In this document: piece after piece, positions 1 to 6,782 of the stretch | Position numbering within the stretch: the stretch's first letter is position 1 | Layout: every line of letters begins with the position of its first letter | Origin: Gemmatimonadota bacterium | GTDB lineage: Bacteria; Gemmatimonadota; Gemmatimonadetes; Palauibacterales; Palauibacteraceae | Direction: 5' to 3' | Length of the DNA stretch: 6,801 bases | NCBI GenBank assembly: GCA_023554435.1 | Contig: JAMJQV010000042.1 | Span: forward strand, 1 to 6,801 | Program-made: the position numbers and the translations under genes | The notes under the pieces: generated by a model | What the model saw: only the letters and a program-made list of their open reading frames with translations | The model's database searches: none | What the model was told of the DNA's origin: nothing

Positions 1-2040
1 TACGATTACTACGTGACGGCGACGGTTTTCGGGACCGAGTCTGGTCCCAGCAATACCATCACACAGCGGACTCTGGATGACAGCCCCCCGTCGATTCCCA
101 CAGGCCTGGTGGCCACCGCCGCGAGCACGACACAGATCGACCTGCTGTGGAGTCCCTCGACCGACGGCGAGACCGGGATCCTCGTGTACGTGGTGTACCG
201 AGACGGCAGCGAGGTGGGTCGATCCGGCTCCACCAGCTATTCGGACACCGGTCTCGAGCCTTCGACCGTGTATCAGTACCGGATCTCGGCCGTCAATGGA
301 GACGGGGTCGAGAGCGGCCAGAGCGGGCCCGAAAACCAGAAGACGCTCGATCCCGAGCCACCACCCCCTCCGACCAACCTGTCCGCCTCGACCGTCAGCG
401 CGTCGGAGATCGACCTCGCGTGGACCGCCTCGACCGCCGGTGACGTCACCGGTTATCGGGTGCTCCGGAACGGCAGCTCGATCGCCGTACTCGGTTTGGC
501 TACGTCCTATCGCGATTCAGGACTCCAGGGATTCACGACCTACAACTACACGGTCACGGCTCTCGACAGCGAGGATCAGGAGAGCGGGCCAAGTGCCCCC
601 GCGCAGGCCACTACCCTGGACGGGACCCCGCCGACCACGCCGGCCAACCTTTCGGCCTCGACCACGGGCACGACCGCGATCGGCTTGACATGGGCCGCCT
701 CCGCCGATCCGGAGACCGGGGTGTCCAGCTATCTCGTGTACCGGAACGGAAGCCAGATCGCCTCGACCAGCCAGACCTCGTACCAGGACTCGGGACTCAG
801 TCCCGCGACCACATACGACTACCGGGTGCGCGCGGTGAACGGACAGGGCCTGGAGAGCGGCCTGAGCAACGAGGATTCCGCCACCACCCTGGACGCGACG
901 GGCCCGACGACGCCAACCAATCTGACGGCCACGCCGGCCAGTACGGACCGCATAGACCTGGACTGGACGGCTTCGTCGGACCCCGAGTCGGGGATCGCGG
1001 GCTACCGAATCTACCGGGAAGGCTCGCAGGTCGGTCAGACGAACCAGACGTCGTTCAGCGACACGGGACTGAGTCCAGCGACCGAGTATGAGTACCGGGT
1101 ACGGGCCGTAAACGGCGACGGGCTCGAGAGCGCACTCAGCGACGCCGCGTACGCGACCACGTTGGACGCCACCCCCCCGACGATTCCACAGAATCTGGTA
1201 GCGACCCCCGTCGGAACGGAGCGCATCGACCTGGCGTGGAACGCGTCCGAGGACCCGGAGACCGGTATCCTGGGATACAGGGTATTCCGGGATGGATCAG
1301 AGGTGGGGACCACGGCGCAGACTGTCTACCAAGACGACGGGCTTTCGCCTGCCACACGGTACGACTTCTACGTCGTGGCGGTGAATGGGGGAGGACTCGA
1401 GAGTCAACCGAGTGCGACCATCAACGCCACGACCTTCGATGGCACGGGACCCACTACGCCGACCGATCTCACGGCTACCGCCACGGGAACGAACCGGGTC
1501 GACCTCGAGTGGACCCCGGCCGAGGACCCGGAGTCAGGAATCGCTTCATACAAGGTCTTCCGGGATGGCTCGGAGGTCGGCAGCACGAGCGAAACGACCT
1601 ATCAGGACACCGGTCTCGATCCAGCCACCACCTACGAATACCGGGTGTCAGCCACCAACGGAGACGGGCTGCAAGGAGGCCTCAGTGACCCGGCTGAGGC
1701 CACCACGATGGATGGAAGTGGGCCCTCGGCTCCATCAAACGTGACGGCCGAAACCGTCAGCCAGACGCAGATCAACCTGACCTGGACCGCGTCGGAAGAC
1801 CCGGAATCGGGCGTGGACCGTTACATTGTGTACCGTGACGATACCATGATCGGCAGCGTGACCGATACCTCGTTCGCCGATTCGGGTCTGACGCAGAATA
1901 CGACCTATGTCTACTCGATCTCTGCCGTGAACGGTGAAGACATAGAGGGAGACCGGAGCGATGACGTGAGCGCAAAGACCTTCCCATCGGAAGACACGAT
2001 CCCACCGGCTCCGCCGACCCAGCTGAGGGTGGTGCAGTGA
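1..2040 (+). CDS. FN3-repeat extracellular protein, 5'-truncated by window edge
   Basis: The frame is open from base 1 to the TGA at 2038-2040, so only the last 679 residues are visible and the start, signal peptide and any N-terminal domain lie upstream. Seen: 26 residues that end one FN3 domain (beginning YDYYVTATV), seven full FN3 domains, and an 18-residue tail ending PPTQLRVVQ. Each repeat shows the FN3 signature: a Pro-rich linker, a B strand with Trp (for example IDLDWTAS), a C strand with YRVYRDGS, and an F strand with YEYRVRAVN. There is no catalytic motif, cysteine, membrane segment or sorting signal in the visible part. Known: tandem FN3 domains in bacterial secreted proteins usually act as stalks, spacers or adhesive modules. 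Inferred: an extracellular stalk or adhesin, perhaps the C-terminal part of a larger enzyme or adhesin. Its stop overlaps the start of the next gene by 4 bases, so it is co-translated with an outer-membrane protein. A specific ligand or substrate cannot be read from the sequence. Confidence 0.9.
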   Translation, partial: YDYYVTATVFGTESGPSNTITQRTLDDSPPSIPTGLVATAASTTQIDLLWSPSTDGETGILVYVVYRDGSEVGRSGSTSYSDTGLEPSTVYQYRISAVNGDGVESGQSGPENQKTLDPEPPPPPTNLSASTVSASEIDLAWTASTAGDVTGYRVLRNGSSIAVLGLATSYRDSGLQGFTTYNYTVTALDSEDQESGPSAPAQATTLDGTPPTTPANLSASTTGTTAIGLTWAASADPETGVSSYLVYRNGSQIASTSQTSYQDSGLSPATTYDYRVRAVNGQGLESGLSNEDSATTLDATGPTTPTNLTATPASTDRIDLDWTASSDPESGIAGYRIYREGSQVGQTNQTSFSDTGLSPATEYEYRVRAVNGDGLESALSDAAYATTLDATPPTIPQNLVATPVGTERIDLAWNASEDPETGILGYRVFRDGSEVGTTAQTVYQDDGLSPATRYDFYVVAVNGGGLESQPSATINATTFDGTGPTTPTDLTATATGTNRVDLEWTPAEDPESGIASYKVFRDGSEVGSTSETTYQDTGLDPATTYEYRVSATNGDGLQGGLSDPAEATTMDGSGPSAPSNVTAETVSQTQINLTWTASEDPESGVDRYIVYRDDTMIGSVTDTSFADSGLTQNTTYVYSISAVNGEDIEGDRSDDVSAKTFPSEDTIPPAPPTQLRVVQ
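79..1983 (+). repeat. Seven tandem FN3-coding repeats (period about 273 bp)
   Basis: The units run at about 79-351, 352-621, 622-894, 895-1167, 1168-1440, 1441-1713 and 1714-1983, encoding 91, 90, 91, 91, 91, 91 and 90 residues. Boundaries are placed after the recurrent TTLD/TFD/TMD at the end of the G strand. The protein-level match is strong, but many synonymous positions differ between units, so these are diverged coding repeats, not a recent DNA expansion. The best-kept segments are the BC loop (DPESGI or DPETGI in units 3-7, DGETGI in unit 1), the DTGL turn before the E strand and the FG loop NGDGLES. Unit 2 is the most divergent: its BC loop reads TAGDVTGY and its FG loop DSEDQES. Confidence 0.9.
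2025..2040 (+). promoter_or_regulatory. RBS and GTGA stop-start overlap (translational coupling)
   Basis: GAGGG at 2025-2029 lies 7 bases before the GTG at 2037-2039, good Shine-Dalgarno spacing, and the GTG overlaps the upstream stop TGA at 2038-2040. This decides the start of the second gene and implies that ribosomes finishing the FN3 gene re-initiate on it. Confidence 0.75.
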
Positions 2041-4115
2041 GCGCGTGGGCGGCGGGCACCGTGGGCGCAGGTTTCCGGTCTTCCATCGCGCGCGGAGCGC
2101 TGGCCGGAGCCATCGCGCTCGCGGTCCTTGCGATCGACGTTGGAGAGTTGGCCGCCCAGGATACGGGACTGAGCAAGAGCGAACTCGTTCGGGTCGTGGT
2201 CTCTCCGGATCCCGCGGCGCAGAAGCTGGAGACCGTACGTGAGCGATGCCTCAGCTTCGAGCCGACGGACGGTGACTGGCGCGACCTTAGGAACCTGGGG
2301 GCCAGCGAGGAACTGATCGCGGCCGCGCAGCAGTGCGCTCGCGAGGCCCAGGCCGTGACCGTAGCCCTGAATGCGTCGAGGGCCACCGTGCGGGCCGGTG
2401 ACACCACCATGGTCACCGTCGACCTCGCCAGGGCCGGCTCGGCGATCAGCGGTCAGGCGCTCGTGCTTTCGGGATCCGACGGCACCCGCTTCTCACGCAC
2501 CACGAACGCCAGCGGGAGAGCTTTCATCAGCCTCCCGGCCGGCGAGCGGATCGGTTCGACTCGCTACACGGTGTCCGTCGCAGGGGTCGAGCTCCAGGGC
2601 CCGACCCGCATCACGGTGACCACCGTGGCGGATGTAGCGGCGCTGGCAACGGTTGATCCGCCCACACTCGCTCTCAGGGCCGGAGAGTCTGCGCCCGAGA
2701 TCCGCGTGTCCGTCGAGGACCGTTTCGGGAACCCGGTCGATGGAGCCGAGCTGAGCCTTGTCGCGGGAACCGGCGCAGGCGCTCCCGTGCTCGCCACGAT
2801 GGCGACCGAGGCGGACGGGACGGCGGCTCTGCAGGTGGTGGGAGATCCTCCTTCGGATGCTGCCACGTGGGAAATCCGTGACGGAGAGACCGTTCTGGCC
2901 TCTCTTCCGGTGCAGATCGAGCCGGCGGACGTGGCGGTGCCGGCAGCCGGCGTCGTCGCAGCCGGGGAGGCCCCGGAGGCCATCGACGACGTGGCGGTAG
3001 CCGCAGGCCTCGCCAGCCTGGAGGCGGGCGACGCAGTAGCCGCCGAGCAGAGCTTCCGGGAGGCGCTTGGAGTCTCCCCGCGCAGGGCGGACGCCCAGAA
3101 GGGTCTCGCGGAATCGATGCTGGCCCAGGGCCGGGCCGACGAGGCCGTGACCTGGTTCGAGTTTGCCACCCGGCAAAGCCCGGGTGACGCGGATGCCTGG
3201 GACGGTCTGGGACGGGCATACTCCGAGGCCGGCCGCAGGGATGACGCGGCGGCGGCCTTTGCCCGCGCTCAGGAGATCGATCCTAGCCGCGAGGAGTTGG
3301 CGACCGAGATCGAGGACCTTGGCCGACCGCCTGGCTACGTCACCGGAGTTCTGTGGGGCGGAAGCACCTCGGGCAACTCGGAGTCCGGCGGCATCCGCCG
3401 CGCAGCGTTCGACGTCTCGGTATCTCCAGCCGTCTCGCTGTGGGGCGGATGGGATCGGTCGCTGGCGCCCCGGAGCCCCGAGCTCGTGCGCGGCCCCGAC
3501 GAGTGGGATGCGTGGTACGGAGGGGGGTCCCTTTCCTATGGCTCGGGACACCGCCTGAGCACGGCCGTCGAGTTCGGACAGCGCACCCAGCAGTTCTCGC
3601 CGATCGACGAATCCACGACTCTCTCGCAGAACGTGTACCGGCTGACCCAGACGGTCCGGTTCGCGGAGGATCGACGGGCCACGGAACTGAGGTTCGGTGG
3701 CTACCTGGGTCGCTGGTTCGACACCGACGACTGGATCATCTTCACACGGCTGAAGACCCCGGTTGGCCGTGACCTGGGCCTGGTGGCTTCGGCCAGCTAC
3801 GGACAGACCATCGGCACCAACTGGGTCGAAACGGGCCGTCACTCGGACAAGGATGGCCGGGTGTATGCCGGGGTAGCCTGGGAGAACGATAAGGGGCTGC
3901 TCGTACAACCCCTGGTCGGCGTAGGCAGCGTGAGCAGCGACTACTCGGATGATTTGTCGGGCACACTGGTCGACCTTCTCCTCGAGGGCGCCGTCCCGAT
4001 CAGCAGGGGCGTCGGGATTCATGGCTACGTCCGCCACCAACGACCGCCTGGCAGCGAGGCGTACACCACCTTCGCTCTCGGGCTCGGATTCAAGTTCGGC
4101 TGGGCCGGCGGCTGA
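2037..4115 (+). CDS. Signal peptide, Ig-like, TPR and outer-membrane beta-barrel protein
   Basis: The product has 692 residues. Seen in order: an Arg-containing n-region with a hydrophobic core (about 21-33) and a likely signal peptidase I site near A40 (ELAA/QD); a small helical region (42-101) with C71 and C100; an Ig-like domain (about 105-196); a second, invasin/Big-type Ig-like domain (about 200-296, with VEDRFGNPVDGAELSL); three TPR repeats (about 318-350, 351-384, 385-418); and about 260 residues of alternating amphipathic strands rich in Gly and aromatics (433-692) ending LGLGFKFGWAGG, read as an outer-membrane beta-barrel of a dozen or so strands. Known: a periplasmic TPR before a barrel occurs in YaiO-like and exopolysaccharide-export outer-membrane proteins; I cannot assign this barrel to a named family by eye. 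Inferred: outer-membrane location, with Ig and TPR parts in the periplasm, possibly helping display or anchor the FN3 protein encoded just upstream, or exporting a polymer. GTG at 2037 is chosen for the overlap and RBS; GTG at 2061 would also keep the signal peptide. Confidence 0.87.
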   Translation: MSAWAAGTVGAGFRSSIARGALAGAIALAVLAIDVGELAAQDTGLSKSELVRVVVSPDPAAQKLETVRERCLSFEPTDGDWRDLRNLGASEELIAAAQQCAREAQAVTVALNASRATVRAGDTTMVTVDLARAGSAISGQALVLSGSDGTRFSRTTNASGRAFISLPAGERIGSTRYTVSVAGVELQGPTRITVTTVADVAALATVDPPTLALRAGESAPEIRVSVEDRFGNPVDGAELSLVAGTGAGAPVLATMATEADGTAALQVVGDPPSDAATWEIRDGETVLASLPVQIEPADVAVPAAGVVAAGEAPEAIDDVAVAAGLASLEAGDAVAAEQSFREALGVSPRRADAQKGLAESMLAQGRADEAVTWFEFATRQSPGDADAWDGLGRAYSEAGRRDDAAAAFARAQEIDPSREELATEIEDLGRPPGYVTGVLWGGSTSGNSESGGIRRAAFDVSVSPAVSLWGGWDRSLAPRSPELVRGPDEWDAWYGGGSLSYGSGHRLSTAVEFGQRTQQFSPIDESTTLSQNVYRLTQTVRFAEDRRATELRFGGYLGRWFDTDDWIIFTRLKTPVGRDLGLVASASYGQTIGTNWVETGRHSDKDGRVYAGVAWENDKGLLVQPLVGVGSVSSDYSDDLSGTLVDLLLEGAVPISRGVGIHGYVRHQRPPGSEAYTTFALGLGFKFGWAGG

Positions 4116-4131
4116 TCCGCGTCGAGGTCGA

Positions 4132-4151
4132 GGATCCCTCGGGGGGGGTCC
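4132..4151 (+). other. Short GC-rich hairpin after the barrel gene
   Basis: GGATCCC (4132-4138) pairs with GGGGTCC (4145-4151) over 7 bp, including one G-T wobble, around a 6-base loop. The right arm includes part of an 8-G run (4141-4148). It begins 16 bases after the stop codon. No T-run follows, so it is more likely a 3' end-protecting or Rho-associated hairpin than an intrinsic terminator. Confidence 0.4.
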
Positions 4152-4163
4152 CGCACATCGTCA

Positions 4164-4210
4164 GACACCCGGTTCGCTAAACCCCACGTGCGGGCCGGGT
4201 GTTCTCTATT
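4164..4210 (+). terminator. Candidate intrinsic terminator of the FN3/barrel operon
   Basis: Bases 4164-4177 pair with 4190-4203 in a 14-bp stem (11 Watson-Crick pairs, 3 G-T pairs) around a 12-base loop. The outer core is the perfect inverted repeat ACACCCGG / CCGGGTGT (4165-4172 and 4195-4202). It is followed by a T-rich but interrupted stretch, TTCTCTATT (4202-4210). Position 49 bases after the barrel stop fits termination of the upstream operon. The imperfect T-run lowers confidence, and an alternative pairing could compete with it (see findings). Confidence 0.6.
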
Positions 4211-4261
4211 CAGTATCCAGCCTGCGCTCCGAGCGGAGCGGAGGCCGTTCTCGATTCAATA
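4201..4261 (+). repeat. Pair of imperfect 15-bp direct repeats upstream of the metalloprotease
   Basis: GTTCTCTATTCAGTA (4201-4215) and GTTCTCGATTCAATA (4247-4261) match at 13 of 15 positions, with starts 46 bases apart. They are among the few AT-rich segments here and bracket the palindrome at 4225-4240. They could be paired binding sites or a small duplication. No -35/-10 pair with standard spacing was found in either. Confidence 0.4.
4225..4240. promoter_or_regulatory. 16-bp interrupted palindrome, possible operator or leader hairpin
   Basis: CGCTCCG-AG-CGGAGCG is a perfect 7-bp inverted repeat around AG. As RNA it would form a 6-bp stem with a GAGC tetraloop. It sits 43 bases before the metalloprotease start and between two direct repeats, a position that suits a regulator site or 5'-leader hairpin. 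Function is inferred from position and symmetry only. Confidence 0.35.
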
Positions 4262-4275
4262 CCTATCAAGTACGC

Positions 4276-4286
4276 GAGGCGACATG
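4276..4286 (+). promoter_or_regulatory. RBS deciding the metalloprotease start
   Basis: GAGG (4276-4279) lies 4 bases before ATG at 4284-4286. The frame stays open back to 4188, but this ATG immediately precedes a clean lipoprotein signal, while the upstream extension would run through the terminator stem, so 4284 is the preferred start. Confidence 0.65.
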
Positions 4287-6749
4287 AGAAGCGCGCGCAC
4301 GTCGTTCGTCATCTTTCTGGCCACGATTCTGGCCGCCGGCTGTGCGTCTGCCCGGTCGCAGGAAGCGCCGGGCGACAACGGGAAGCCCGACGGACACAAG
4401 CTGAAGAAGTACTCCGAAGTCGTGACCGACAAGGCGGTGTCCGACTCGGGTCTGTTCGTTCTCCATACGGTCGAGGAGAAGTTGTACTACGAGATCCCGC
4501 TGAGCATGCTCGATCGGGAGATGCTCCTGGTGTCGAGGCGAGCAGCCACCGCGCAGGACCTCGGGTACGGCGGGATGAAGAACAACACGCAGACGGTCCG
4601 CTGGCAGAAGAGCCACGACAAGGTGCTACTCCGCATCGTCTCCTACGAGAACGTGGCCGCCGATTCGCTTCCCATCTACGAAGCGGTTCGGAGTTCGAAC
4701 TTCGAGCCGATCGTGGGTGCGTTCGCCATCGAGGCCTGGAACGCGGACAGTTCCGCGGTCGTGATCGAGACGACGGCCCTGTTTACGGAAGACGTGCCCT
4801 TTCTCGGCCTCCCGGCATACAGCAGGGACAACTACAAGGTCTCCAGCCTGGACAAGGATCGGTCCTACCTCGAGTGGACCAAGAGCTTTCCGGAGAACAT
4901 CGAGGTCCGACACGTCCTCACGTACAAGGCCAAGGAGCCGCCCTCCAATTCGTCCACCGGGACGATTTCAGTCGAGATGAACCAGTCGATGGTTCTTCTG
5001 CCGGAAGTCCCGATGCAGCCACGCCTGTACGACGAACGCGTCGGGTTCTTCAGCGTCCAGCAGACGGACTATGGCCTGTCAGACCACAAGACAGTCGACC
5101 GTACCTACATCACGCGCTATCGCCTGGAGCCGGCGGACACCGCCGCGTTCCTGCGTGGCGAGCTCGTGGACCCGGTCGAGCCGATCGTCTACTGGATCGA
5201 TCCGGCCACACCCGAGAAGTGGCGCCCCTACCTCAAGGCCGGCGTGGAGGACTGGCAACCGGCCTTCGAGCACGCCGGGTTCCGGAACGCGATCATCGCC
5301 AAGGACCCGCCAACGCCAGAGGAAGACCCGGAATTCAGCCCGGAAGACATCCGGTACTCGGTGATCCGCTGGTTCCCGTCCGATATCCAGAACGCCTTCG
5401 GGCCGCACGTTCACGATCCACGATCGGGCGAGATTCTCGAGAGCGACATCGGCTGGTACCACAACGTCGCCAACCTTCTGCGCAACTGGTACCTGATTCA
5501 GACGGCGGCCGCGAACCCCGAGGCCCGGGCCGTGAAGTTCTCGGATGAGGTCATGGGCAAGCTGATCCGGTTCGTGGCGGCGCACGAGGTCGGACATACG
5601 ATCGGTCTGCCGCACAACATGAAGGCGAGTTCCGCCTATCCCGTGGACTCACTGAGGGCCCCCGGATTCGTGTGCCGCATGGGTGTCGCGCCTTCGATCA
5701 TGGACTACGCCCGTTTCAATTACGTCGCGCAGCCTGGCGACGAGGGGGCGTGCTTCGACCCGCGCGTGGGACCGTATGACGACTATTCGATCATGTGGGG
5801 CTACCGGCCCATCATCGAAGCCGACTCGCCCGACGCCGAAATGGCGACGCTGAACCAGTGGATCCGCGATGTCGAAGACGATCCGACCTTCTGGTTCGGT
5901 GACCCTAGCGCGGTGGATCCGACGTCGCTGACCGAGGCCATCGGCTCAGACGCCATGGAGGCCGGTGAGCTGGGGATCGCCAATCTCAAACGGATCCTCC
6001 CGAGCCTGATGGACTGGACGTTCGAGGAAGGCGAAGACTGGTCGGAGCTCGAAGAACTGTACAACCAGGTCACCGGCCAGTGGAACCGCTACATGGGGCA
6101 CGTGGTCGCGAACATCGGCGGCGTGGTACGCACCCGGAGGCGGCAGGGTCAGTCGGGCGTGATATACCAGCCCGTGCCCGAGGAAACTCAGAGGCGGGCC
6201 ATGCAGTTCATCACGGATGAGGCCTTCGCGCCGCCCACGTGGATGATCGACGAGGAGATCCTGGGGAGGATCGAGAACGTGGGAACCGTGGAGCGCATGC
6301 GGCGCCTCCAGGTAGGAGTGCTCAACAACGTACTCCAGGCCGGACGCATGCAGCGGCTCATCGAAGCCGAAGCTCGTTTCGGTGACGGCACCTACTCGCT
6401 CACCGAGATGATGACCGACGTGCGGTCGGGCGTTTGGACCGAGCTTCGTGCCGGAGGCTCGATCGACACCTACCGCCGCAACCTGCAGCGGGGCCACCTG
6501 GAGCGTCTCGATGAGTTGATGAACGGAGAGGGGCCCTCCGGCCCGACGTCTTCGTTCCCGGGCCTCGACGAGTACTTCACGAACGTCAACTTGCCGCAGT
6601 CAGACATTCGTGCCGTGGTCCGGGGCGAACTCGAGACTCTGCAGCGTGAGATCCGGAACCGACTGGGGGCTGGGACGAGTCGAATGACACGACTCCACCT
6701 GCAGGACGCCCTGGCCCGGATCGAGGCTATTCTGGACCCCGAGGAGTAA
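4284..6749 (+). CDS. Zinc-dependent metalloprotease lipoprotein (DUF5118-DUF5117-DUF4953 type)
   Basis: The product has 821 residues and is complete. Seen: a basic n-region and hydrophobic core leading to a lipobox, LAAGC, with C20 as the lipidated cysteine; an N-terminal segment like DUF5118 (about 40-86, with GLFVLHTVEEKLYYEIP); a DUF5117-like region (about 93-280); and a metzincin-type catalytic region with HEVGHTIGLPHN at 434-445 (bases 5583-5618). H434, H438 and H444 are the expected zinc ligands and E435 the catalytic base. The Met-turn SIMDY follows (M473), then NYVAQPGD and YDDYSIMWGYRPI, which match the family as I know it. The remainder (about 560-821) is mostly helical and ends with HLQDALARIEAILDPEE. 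Known: these are secreted or membrane-anchored zinc peptidases, abundant in Bacteroidota and Gemmatimonadota, with mostly undefined substrates. Inferred: lipid-anchored in the envelope, acting on proteins or peptides in the periplasm or outside. All key residues are intact, so an active enzyme is expected. It follows a likely terminator and is probably transcribed separately. Confidence 0.95.
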   Translation: MRSARTSFVIFLATILAAGCASARSQEAPGDNGKPDGHKLKKYSEVVTDKAVSDSGLFVLHTVEEKLYYEIPLSMLDREMLLVSRRAATAQDLGYGGMKNNTQTVRWQKSHDKVLLRIVSYENVAADSLPIYEAVRSSNFEPIVGAFAIEAWNADSSAVVIETTALFTEDVPFLGLPAYSRDNYKVSSLDKDRSYLEWTKSFPENIEVRHVLTYKAKEPPSNSSTGTISVEMNQSMVLLPEVPMQPRLYDERVGFFSVQQTDYGLSDHKTVDRTYITRYRLEPADTAAFLRGELVDPVEPIVYWIDPATPEKWRPYLKAGVEDWQPAFEHAGFRNAIIAKDPPTPEEDPEFSPEDIRYSVIRWFPSDIQNAFGPHVHDPRSGEILESDIGWYHNVANLLRNWYLIQTAAANPEARAVKFSDEVMGKLIRFVAAHEVGHTIGLPHNMKASSAYPVDSLRAPGFVCRMGVAPSIMDYARFNYVAQPGDEGACFDPRVGPYDDYSIMWGYRPIIEADSPDAEMATLNQWIRDVEDDPTFWFGDPSAVDPTSLTEAIGSDAMEAGELGIANLKRILPSLMDWTFEEGEDWSELEELYNQVTGQWNRYMGHVVANIGGVVRTRRRQGQSGVIYQPVPEETQRRAMQFITDEAFAPPTWMIDEEILGRIENVGTVERMRRLQVGVLNNVLQAGRMQRLIEAEARFGDGTYSLTEMMTDVRSGVWTELRAGGSIDTYRRNLQRGHLERLDELMNGEGPSGPTSSFPGLDEYFTNVNLPQSDIRAVVRGELETLQREIRNRLGAGTSRMTRLHLQDALARIEAILDPEE

Positions 6750-6782
6750 CGGTCACCCTCCGAGGGATCGGTATGTGAACGC

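Noticed and set aside
1172..1178. Run of seven C inside the FN3 gene as a contingency locus
   Set aside because: It encodes the Pro-rich linker of repeat 5. Other linkers have shorter C runs, so it reads as codon use in high-GC DNA.
79..1983. CRISPR-like or mobile tandem repeat
   Set aside because: The period is 273 bp, in frame throughout and conserved at the protein level as FN3 domains, with no short identical repeat and spacer pattern.
2037..2100. Frameshift that truncated an eighth FN3 domain
   Set aside because: No FN3-like sequence continues in any frame after 2040; the next gene starts at once with a signal peptide and RBS.
2493..4040. 515-residue open frame on the minus strand
   Set aside because: It lies wholly opposite the barrel gene, whose signal peptide, Ig, TPR and barrel features are clear. 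The antisense product is rich in Arg, Gly and Pro with no recognisable domain, as expected of a GC-rich shadow frame.
4141..4148. Run of eight G as a phase-variation tract
   Set aside because: It lies after the barrel stop and in no coding frame or promoter spacer that I can identify, so slippage would have no obvious effect. It is better explained as a hairpin arm.
4150..4202. H-type pseudoknot from the interleaved pairs 4150-4156/4188-4194 and 4165-4172/4195-4202
   Set aside because: No bases separate the two right arms while 15 bases separate the second left arm from the first right arm, a poor loop geometry for a classic pseudoknot. Mutually exclusive folding is the better reading.
4188..4283. 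Upstream extension of the metalloprotease to a GTG at 4188
   Set aside because: It would start inside the terminator stem and put 32 residues ahead of a well-formed lipoprotein signal. The ATG at 4284 has its own GAGG site.
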